This document shows, piece by piece, positions 1 to 4,296 of a DNA stretch of 5,387 nucleotides (its first letter is position 1; every line of letters starts with the position of its first letter). Below the pieces are notes generated by a model. The model made no database searches and had not been told where the DNA came from. It saw only the letters and a program-made list of their open reading frames with translations. Made by a program: the position numbers and the translations under genes. Origin of the DNA: Gemmatimonadota bacterium (GTDB lineage Bacteria > Gemmatimonadota > Gemmatimonadetes > Gemmatimonadales > Gemmatimonadaceae); NCBI GenBank assembly GCA_947475795.1, contig CANJOX010000247.1, positions 1 through 5,387 on the forward strand, written 5' to 3'.

Positions 1-77
1 AAATCAAAGGGCGATTGGACTGCCGCTGCCCGCCCTCACCGTGCCGCTCTTCGAGGAGGGGGATAAACCGATTACGC
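1..77. other. Left-edge stretch, no gene called
   Basis: This segment lies downstream of the antitoxin stop codon. A plus-strand frame entering from the left edge stops at 64-66 (21 codons), which would be a natural convergent neighbour ending 11 bases from the antitoxin's end, but 21 codons are too few to call. Nothing else is recognisable. Confidence 0.3.
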
Positions 78-593
78 TCATCGCGAGGCGGCAAACGCCC
101 CGCGGCGCTCCAGCGCCGACTCGATGTCACGCGACTGTGGGAAGAACGGTGCCAGATCCCGGAGCGACTCCCTGGGGTGCCGCGCCAGATGGATCAGATG
201 GCGGAAGGTCGATGGCGCGAGGAGCTTTTCCCCCCTGATCACCTTGCTGAGGTAGCCCGCGGACAGTGCCATCGTCTGCTCGATGTCCACTTGTCGCCAG
301 CCGGCGGCCGTTAACTGCGCGACCAATTCGCGCGTCTGCGCCGCGCGACGCGCGACGTATGCTGCGTGGAGCAAGCGGTCCAGCGAAGCGGCGTGTTGCG
401 CCGATTCCCGCACCTCCCCGCAGACGGTGCACACCGGGAGGAGCAGGGCCTGCGTCAGCGTCAGCGCGCGCTCGTCGCGATAGGGAAACGCACGGCCTTC
501 GACGTTGGTCTCCTGAAACTGTCCGTCTCCACAGGCAGCGCACCGTAGGACGACAGCATCGGGCCGCAAGTCTGGGGTGCGTCTAGTCGTCAT
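78..593 (-). CDS. MqsA-like antitoxin: zinc-ribbon plus helix-turn-helix (171 aa)
   Basis: This is the likely cognate antitoxin and transcriptional repressor of the pair. Residues 18-58 hold two CxxC pairs (C18-AA-C21 and C55-TV-C58), the zinc-binding N-terminal layout of MqsA/YgiT proteins. Residues about 88-122 form a helix-turn-helix (QVDIEQTMALSAGYLSKVIRG). They are followed by STFRHLIHLARHPRESLRDL, which parallels STIKLLRVLDKHPELLNEI at the C-terminus of E. coli MqsA. At 171 aa it exceeds E. coli MqsA (131 aa), mainly through a middle helix (about 62-95) and a tail after residue 148. The ATG at 593 lies inside the last codons of the toxin gene (11-base overlap), so the two are probably translationally coupled; no strong ribosome site of its own is seen. 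In this family the antitoxin neutralises the toxin through its N-terminal domain and binds the shared promoter through the HTH. Other zinc-ribbon/HTH regulators remain possible. Confidence 0.65.
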   Translation of the reverse strand: MTTRRTPDLRPDAVVLRCAACGDGQFQETNVEGRAFPYRDERALTLTQALLLPVCTVCGEVRESAQHAASLDRLLHAAYVARRAAQTRELVAQLTAAGWRQVDIEQTMALSAGYLSKVIRGEKLLAPSTFRHLIHLARHPRESLRDLAPFFPQSRDIESALERRGAFAASR

Positions 594-978
594 ACGGGTC
601 GAATGCCTCGAGGCGCACCGTGCGGGTGGTCAGCGGGAAACGGGTGAGGTGACAGGAGCACACCTCTGCTTCACCGTCATCGCGATTGAACAGCAGTTTT
701 ACATACCAGCCAAGGTCCGCGTACATCCGTCCGTACTCGTCGGCAGTGGCGCCATTGTCCATTTTCACGCTACGCGCAAAGTCGGCAGACGTAAGGCCGG
801 CAACGATGCGTTGGATGATGCGGCCCGCCTCGCGGCGCGAGCACCCAAACACGCCGATAACTGGGTCTCGGGCCGATCGGGCATACGCATGAAACGCTCC
901 GGCGGCCACAGCCGCCTGAAACGCCTCGAGTTCATGGACCGGGCCAGCCACGACATGGGGAGAGCGGAAACGGCGCAA
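583..978 (-). CDS. MqsR-like toxin of a type II toxin-antitoxin pair (131 aa, TTG start)
   Basis: This small protein is probably the toxin of the pair; MqsR toxins are ribosome-independent mRNA interferases. Residues 14-95 follow the MqsR pattern: an early helix (VHELEAFQAAVAAG), a GCSRREAGRIIQRIVAGL helix, LTSADFARS (compare LSESDFYKS in E. coli MqsR), a D/Y-rich stretch, then a WYVKLLF strand (compare VYLKITV). It is longer than E. coli MqsR (98 aa) because of an N-terminal extension and a C-terminal tail containing C107-S-C-H110. By my alignment, only one of the MqsR active-site residues (Lys56, Gln68, Tyr81, Lys96) is clearly kept: Tyr92. Lys56 falls on Arg69 and Lys96 on Cys109. TTG is chosen because a TGA lies in frame three codons upstream and AGGA sits about 10 bases before it. 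GTG at codon 10 is the alternative. Gene order (toxin first, overlapping the antitoxin) matches mqsRA. The family call is from pattern only. Confidence 0.55.
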   Translation of the reverse strand: MRRFRSPHVVAGPVHELEAFQAAVAAGAFHAYARSARDPVIGVFGCSRREAGRIIQRIVAGLTSADFARSVKMDNGATADEYGRMYADLGWYVKLLFNRDDGEAEVCSCHLTRFPLTTRTVRLEAFDPYDD

Positions 979-992
979 TGGTACTCAGTCCT

Positions 993-1021
993 ATTATCGG
1001 TCTATTGTCTCACGCACGCAA
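993..1021 (-). promoter_or_regulatory. Candidate sigma70-type promoter of the toxin-antitoxin unit
   Basis: Reading the minus strand, TTGCGT (1021-1016) and GATAAT (998-993) are separated by 17 bases. GATAAT matches the -10 consensus at 5 of 6 positions and the -35 at its TTG core. The stretch is locally AT-richer than its surroundings. Transcription would begin only about 8 bases before the TTG start, leaving AGGA (992-989) outside or at the edge of the message. So either the leader is nearly absent or the true start point is further upstream. The plus strand also shows a partial direct repeat here, GTCCTATT then GTCTATT about 12 bases apart, which could be operator half-sites. Confidence 0.35.
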
Positions 1022-1156
1022 GGGCGAACCAGCCGCTCGAACCACACGATACGGTGCGGGCGGGCCACCGTCCCACCGCCGCGTTGCGACCGGGGTCAAA
1101 ACGCCGCGCACCCGCTGCAGGGGGCGCTCCCCTGAACCCCAGCCCCGGCGCCTGAG

Positions 1157-1162
1157 TATCAT
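1157..1162 (+). promoter_or_regulatory. Possible -10 element giving a leaderless yggT-like message
   Basis: TATCAT lies six bases before the ATG at 1169, so transcription starting the usual distance downstream would begin at or next to the start codon. No purine-rich ribosome site is seen before this ATG, which fits leaderless translation. The -35 partner is weak (CTGAAC at 1132-1137, 19-base gap). It overlaps a GC-rich hairpin with 6-base arms (1118-1123 and 1129-1134). Confidence 0.3.
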
Positions 1163-1168
1163 TCCCGT

Positions 1169-1768
1169 ATGCTCGGATCTGCCGTCGGTCTCCTCGATCT
1201 GCTCCTCGCCCTGCTCCGCCCTGCGGTGTTTGCGGCCGGTGCCCTTACCGCCGTGGCGGCGCTGGTGTCATACAGCGCCCGCACCCGCCGGATCTCGCCC
1301 TTCTCCCCCCTCGCGCGCTTCACCCGCGACCGGGTGGATCCGTGGCTGATCGCCCCGATGGAGCGCCGCATCCTCCGCGCCGGCGGCACGCCATACGCCG
1401 CGCCCTGGTGGGCGCTCGCGGCGGTCGTCGTGGGCGGGCTCGTGCTGCTCTCGGCCGTCGGCTTCCTGCGCGATCAGCTGGCGATGCTGGCCTACATGAG
1501 CGGCTCCACCGCCTCGCTCGCGGCGCTGCTGGTACGCTGGACCTTCAGTGTCCTGCGCCTCGCGCTCTTTGCCCGCGTGATCGCGAGCTGGGTGGGCGGC
1601 GGCCCGTACTCCAAGTGGTGGCGCTGGTCGTACGTGCTCACCGAATGGTTCCTCGCCCCGCTGCGTCAGGTGGTGCCCACCATCGGCATGATCGACATCA
1701 CGGTGCTCATCGCCTACTTCGGGCTGGGTCTCCTGGAGAGCGTCATCAGCAGCGCGCTGCTGCGGTAA
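1169..1768 (+). CDS. YggT-family integral membrane protein with two YggT-like halves (199 aa)
   Basis: This is an inner-membrane protein of the YggT family. The family's function is not well defined; it has been linked to osmotic stress tolerance and, in plastids and cyanobacteria (CCB3/YlmG), to membrane-complex assembly and division. About four hydrophobic segments are visible: 6-33, 79-98, 114-140 and 173-196. The second half is typical: LRLALFARVIASWVGG (129-144), then LTEWFLAPLRQVVP (157-170) and IGMIDITVLIAYF, matching the family's TEPLLAPLRRxxP...DLSP core. The first half repeats the plan in weaker form, with DPWLIAPMERRIL (57-69) at the position of TEWFLAPLRQVV and a transmembrane segment after it. 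So this reads as a tandem YggT protein. ATG at 1169 is the first possible start, because a TGA lies in frame at 1133 with no other start codon between. It stands alone, with no co-directional gene close by except a pseudogene. Confidence 0.75.
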   Translation: MLGSAVGLLDLLLALLRPAVFAAGALTAVAALVSYSARTRRISPFSPLARFTRDRVDPWLIAPMERRILRAGGTPYAAPWWALAAVVVGGLVLLSAVGFLRDQLAMLAYMSGSTASLAALLVRWTFSVLRLALFARVIASWVGGGPYSKWWRWSYVLTEWFLAPLRQVVPTIGMIDITVLIAYFGLGLLESVISSALLR

Positions 1769-1820
1769 CGCCGCACGCGCACGTGACACGATCGCGCGGC
1801 GCGACAGCGTACGGCGCCTG

Positions 1821-2154
1821 ATGGCGGGCATCGTCGCCCTCCTGCTGTCACCGTCTGTGGCGGCGCGCAGCCAGCGCCCGGCGAGCGCCCCGCGGCCATC
1901 GGCGCACGTGAATTTGCCGCCTGGCCCGCCTCGGCCTGATCGAATCACCCGACGCCACATATGACTGTTCACGTGACGGCCAGCGGCAGTGCCGGCAGAC
2001 GCGGCAGGCCGCTGCCGTGGCGCGCGACCGCGATATCGGCGTGCGCATCGAGGACGACTGCGTGATTGCGGCCGACGGACGCCTCACGTGGCTCACGTCG
2101 GGTCCGCGGGAAGCGCGGGCGATCGAAGCGCTGTTGCGGGCGCCGCGGCGGTAA
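1821..2154 (+). pseudogene. Decayed Xaa-Pro aminopeptidase (peptidase M24B) remnant
   Basis: The frame ending at the TAA at 2152-2154 is open from 1912 but has no ATG, and it reads like the last part of an M24B peptidase. LARLGLIESPDATYDC starts at 1921. Then come RDRDIGVRIEDDCVIAADG and LTWLTSGPREARAIEALL. GVRIEDD followed by a G..LT...PRE..EIE-like ending is the usual C-terminus of Xaa-Pro aminopeptidases. The metal-binding core that should lie between these blocks (HGLGHGIGL and the following Glu ligands) is absent, so an internal deletion is inferred. Upstream, another frame gives REFAAW (1907-1924), and the ATG at 1821 opens a 39-codon frame beginning with a short signal-like stretch (MAGIVALLLSPSVAA) ending in TGA at 1938. 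Joining these pieces requires frameshifts. The family assignment is recalled, not searched. A spurious resemblance cannot be excluded, but the GVRIEDD block is distinctive. Confidence 0.45.
1984..2007 (+). repeat. CGGCAG repeated three times at 9-base intervals
   Basis: CGGCAG occurs at 1984, 1993 and 2002, each followed by three different bases. In the frame of the peptidase remnant this reads RQC-RQT-RQA. It sits where the catalytic core of the peptidase appears to be missing. An outer inverted pair, CAGCGGC (1981-1987) and GCCGCTG (2008-2014), flanks the run and could fold into a hairpin. Confidence 0.6.
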
Positions 2155-3448
2155 ATCGGTTGAGGATGACGGCCACTGACATGTCGCCGGTCACGTTGAG
2201 CAGGGTCTTGAACACGTCGGCGATCACATCGACCGCCTCCAGCAGGATGACGCCTTCGATGGGTAATCCCACGGCAAGATAGGCCGCCATCGACTTGAAG
2301 GCAGTGCCGCCGCCCGGCACACCCAGTGAGGTGAAACTGAGCATCACGATCGTCGCGGTGAAGACGACGATCTGCGCCGGCCCGAGTGGCACGCCGAAGA
2401 GATGGGCGATGAACAGCATCTTCACGGTGGACGAGATCGTGCGATTGACCTTGAACACGGCCACCGACAACGGCAGGGCGAGGTTGGCGACGGCGGGGTC
2501 CAGGCGCAGGTGTGTCTGCGCCCCCTGCAACAACGCTGGTAGCGAGGCGATCGACGAGCGGGTGGACACGGCGGCGATCTGCGCTGGCAGCACGGCCAAC
2601 GCGAACTGCCGCAGCGAGACACCGCCCAGGAGCGCCGACACCGGGTACAACAACGCGGTGAAGGCGAGCATGGAGGCGCAGGTGATCAGGGTGAACTGCG
2701 CTAGCACGCCGGCCGCCTGCATTCCTGCCCCCGCGGAAAACGAATACGCCAGCGCGAAGGCGCCGAGGGGGAGGAGCTTCAGGATCCAGCTCACCAGCAC
2801 GAGCAGCGCCTCGGCAAGGGCGCTGAACACCGCCGCGAGCAGGTCGCGCCCCGCGCCGCGCACATGGCTCACGGCAAAGCCGAAGGCGATCGAGAAGAGG
2901 AGGATGGGAAGCAGATCGTCGTTGACCGCCGCCTTGAACACGTGGCGCGGAATGAACACGCTCACGATGTCGGAGGGCGTGGACAGCGCGGGAGCCGTCG
3001 CCGCCGCCGCGCGCGCTGCGGGGGTGAGCGTGGCCGACAGTGAGGCGGCCACGTTGGCATCGAGCGGGAGCACGGAGATGAACGGCGGGACCACCACCAG
3101 CGTGAATGCCGTCCCCAGGAGTAGCGCCGCCACGAACAGTCCGAGCGCGTACGCACTGATCTTGCCGGTGGCGCGGGCGTCCCGGCTCTGCAGGACCGCC
3201 GTGACGATGTTGGCGACCATCAGCGGCAACACGAGAGCGGTCAGTGCATTCATCCACCCCGCCCCGAACGCCTTGATGTAGGGGCCAACGCCGGCGAGGA
3301 CAGTCGATCCGGTTTCATGTCCGGCGATCCCGAGGGCGAGTCCGACGACCAACCCTCCCACGGATCCCATGAGCATGCCCACGGCGCCCGAGCCACTTTT
3401 CACGGGCGGGGCGGTCGGCGGGGTAAGGGAGGCAGGTTGATTAGGCAT
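2093..3448 (-). CDS. Dicarboxylate/amino acid:cation symporter, SDF (DAACS) family, divergent (451 aa)
   Basis: This is a secondary transporter of the inner membrane, of the family that includes GltP, DctA and the structurally known GltPh. It probably imports a dicarboxylate or amino acid with cations. After a Pro-rich tail (1-24) come multiple hydrophobic segments. The first re-entrant loop carries TRSSIASLPA (296-305; TRSSSGTLPV in GltPh) and the second SLGVPGGG (374-381). The last helix has D407, D411, K414, T415, N418 and D422 in NVTGD context, spaced exactly as GltPh D390, D394, R397, T398, N401 and D405. Two features are unusual. The family NMDGT motif of TM7 is not recognisable (VFKVNRT, 331-337). 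The substrate-binding arginine of TM8 is Lys414. Substrate and ion coupling are therefore uncertain. ATG at 3448 is preferred because a GTG start at 3523 would add a non-hydrophobic extension. ATG at 3376 is also possible. The 3' end overlaps the convergent peptidase remnant by 62 bases. Confidence 0.8.
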   Translation of the reverse strand: MPNQPASLTPPTAPPVKSGSGAVGMLMGSVGGLVVGLALGIAGHETGSTVLAGVGPYIKAFGAGWMNALTALVLPLMVANIVTAVLQSRDARATGKISAYALGLFVAALLLGTAFTLVVVPPFISVLPLDANVAASLSATLTPAARAAAATAPALSTPSDIVSVFIPRHVFKAAVNDDLLPILLFSIAFGFAVSHVRGAGRDLLAAVFSALAEALLVLVSWILKLLPLGAFALAYSFSAGAGMQAAGVLAQFTLITCASMLAFTALLYPVSALLGGVSLRQFALAVLPAQIAAVSTRSSIASLPALLQGAQTHLRLDPAVANLALPLSVAVFKVNRTISSTVKMLFIAHLFGVPLGPAQIVVFTATIVMLSFTSLGVPGGGTAFKSMAAYLAVGLPIEGVILLEAVDVIADVFKTLLNVTGDMSVAVILNRFTAAAPATALRSPALPADPT

Positions 3449-3615
3449 TGTGGTCTTCGGGACGTCAGGGTCGGTGCCGCCGCGTCGCGTTCCGCAATGA
3501 GTCTGCGGGCGCCGCGGCCGCACCGCCAGTCCGCCGGGGATCGTCTGGCCACCGCGCTGCCGCTAGATCTCGTGTTCCGAACCCGCGACACCCTTTGTCA
3601 CAGTCTCATGATCGC

Positions 3616-3641
3616 GGAACCAGCACACCAGAGCCCGTGTT
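3616..3641 (+). promoter_or_regulatory. ECF-sigma-like promoter candidate upstream of the fasciclin gene
   Basis: GGAAC at 3616-3620 is followed after exactly 18 bases by GTT at 3639-3641. This is the arrangement of ECF-type promoters such as that of sigma-R (GGAAT, 18 bases, GTT). Transcription would start near 3648, giving a leader of about 55 bases that contains the inverted repeat at 3652-3671. The motifs are short, so a chance match is possible. No ECF sigma gene is in the window. Confidence 0.35.
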
Positions 3642-3651
3642 CAATCTCATG

Positions 3652-3671
3652 TTAGGACCGGTTGGTCCTAA
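3652..3671. promoter_or_regulatory. Perfect 8+8 inverted repeat, candidate operator or leader hairpin
   Basis: TTAGGACC (3652-3659) and GGTCCTAA (3664-3671) are perfect inverted arms around GGTT. The repeat lies 32 bases before the fasciclin ATG, at or just after the proposed transcription start, where a bound repressor would block transcription. The TTAGG...CCTAA ends recall DtxR/IdeR boxes, but the spacing is one base longer and the centre differs, so no regulator is assigned. As RNA it would fold into an 8-bp stem with a 4-base loop. Confidence 0.55.
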
Positions 3672-3703
3672 ACCCAAACACTGATTTTCTGGAGCTCGAT
3701 CTG

Positions 3704-4189
3704 ATGCGTAAGCTCATGCTGGTGGCCTCTGCCATGATCGCGATGGCGGCCCCGACGGTCTCGCAGGCGCAGGACAAGGACATCGTGGAGACGGCCGTCG
3801 CGGCCGGTTCGTTCAAGACCCTCGCCACGGCCCTCACGGCCGCCGGCCTGATCGAGACGCTCAAGGGCCCGGGCCCGTTCACGGTGTTCGCCCCGACCGA
3901 CGAAGCCTTCGCCAAGATCCCGAAGGCGCAGCTCGACGCGCTCCTCGCCGACAAGGCCGCGCTCAAGAACGTGCTCCTGTATCATGTCGTCGCCGGTAAG
4001 GTGATGGCGGCCGACGTCGTGAAGCTGAACGGCAAGGGCGCGAAGACGGTGCAGGGCGCCGAGGCGAAGGTCATGCTCATGGGCAGCACGGTCATGCTCA
4101 ACAACGCGCACGTTGTGAAGACGGACATCGCCGCCAAGAATGGCGTGATCCACGTGATCGACGCCGTGATCCTGCCGCCGGCCAAGTAA
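3704..4189 (+). CDS. Exported single-domain fasciclin (FAS1) protein (161 aa)
   Basis: This is a secreted or periplasmic protein with one FAS1 domain, a fold used in adhesion and matrix proteins; bacterial single-domain members are often called MPT70-like or 'fasciclin domain-containing'. Residues 1-22 form a signal peptide (MRKL basic start, hydrophobic core, likely cut after SQA). The domain covers about 26-158. The H1 box is [16 protein letters not shown] (58-73), the conserved Tyr-His is at 93-94 in LLYHVVAGK, and the H2 box is [13 protein letters not shown] (146-158). The length is typical for a stand-alone member. ATG at 3704 is chosen over the in-frame ATG at 3662 because GGAG (3691-3694) sits 9 bases before it and the signal peptide begins there. 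The earlier ATG would also put the inverted repeat at 3652-3671 partly inside the gene. It is followed by a strong terminator, so it is probably a single-gene transcript. Exact ligand or role is unknown. Confidence 0.9.
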   Translation: MRKLMLVASAMIAMAAPTVSQAQDKDIVETAVAAGSFKTLATALTAAGLIETLKGPGPFTVFAPTDEAFAKIPKAQLDALLADKAALKNVLLYHVVAGKVMAADVVKLNGKGAKTVQGAEAKVMLMGSTVMLNNAHVVKTDIAAKNGVIHVIDAVILPPAK

Positions 4190-4201
4190 CGGCTCAGTGG
4201 T

Positions 4202-4232
4202 GAGTAGGACGTAGCACGCAGGGAGTAGGGCG
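4202..4232 (+). repeat. Direct repeat GAGTAGGRCG, 21-base spacing
   Basis: GAGTAGGACG (4202-4211) and GAGTAGGGCG (4223-4232) match at 9 of 10 positions and start 21 bases apart, two helical turns. They lie between the fasciclin stop codon and its terminator hairpin. A protein or RNA-binding role is possible, but duplication by slippage is equally likely. Confidence 0.4.
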
Positions 4233-4272
4233 AACGCGGGGTGACCATCATGGTTGCCCCGCGTTACTCTTT
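4233..4272 (+). terminator. Rho-independent terminator after the fasciclin gene
   Basis: AACGCGGGG (4233-4241) pairs perfectly with CCCCGCGTT (4257-4265). The stem continues inward through two G-U pairs and ACCA/TGGT to a three-base loop (4248-4250), about 15 pairs in all. ACTCTTT follows, a modest T-rich tail. The G-U pairs become A-C mismatches on the other strand, so the structure favours plus-strand transcripts. The hairpin begins 43 bases after the stop codon at 4189 and separates the fasciclin gene from the amidohydrolase gene. Confidence 0.7.
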
Positions 4273-4296
4273 GCGGGACCCTCTCACCCCCGCTCC

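Noticed and set aside
1..66. Plus-strand frame from the left edge ending in TAA, possible 3' end of a convergent gene
   Set aside because: Only 21 codons are visible and no motif is present, so it cannot be supported from this window.
4..81. A 25-codon minus-strand frame whose ATG overlaps the antitoxin stop (ATGA)
   Set aside because: The overlap is the kind seen in operons, but the peptide (MSVIGLSPSSKSG...) is short, low in complexity and resembles nothing I know.
577..1155. A 192-codon plus-strand open frame antisense to the toxin gene
   Set aside because: There is no motif, and its composition changes where it leaves the toxin gene. The minus-strand toxin overlaps correctly with the antitoxin.
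1848..3257. A 469-codon minus-strand open frame overlapping the transporter
   Set aside because: It is Arg/His/Gly-rich with no family motif, lies in a different frame of the same strand as the transporter, and is an effect of high GC. The transporter frame holds all recognisable motifs.
2295..3281. A 328-codon plus-strand open frame antisense to the transporter
   Set aside because: It has an Ala/Ser/Thr/Arg-rich composition without motifs and is explained as the complement of the transporter's hydrophobic codons.
3569..3581. GTTCCGAAC palindrome in the divergent region as a LexA-type box
   Set aside because: It does not fit the known LexA consensus forms I can recall (spacing too short), so no regulator is claimed.
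3662..3703. Upstream ATG for the fasciclin gene at 3662
   Set aside because: It would add 14 residues before a textbook signal peptide, lies within the inverted repeat, and lacks the GGAG site found before 3704.
4070..4100. GGTCATGCTCA repeated 21 bases apart in the fasciclin gene
   Set aside because: It is explained by two similar beta-strand codon runs (VMLM and VMLN) of the domain; no separate element is needed.
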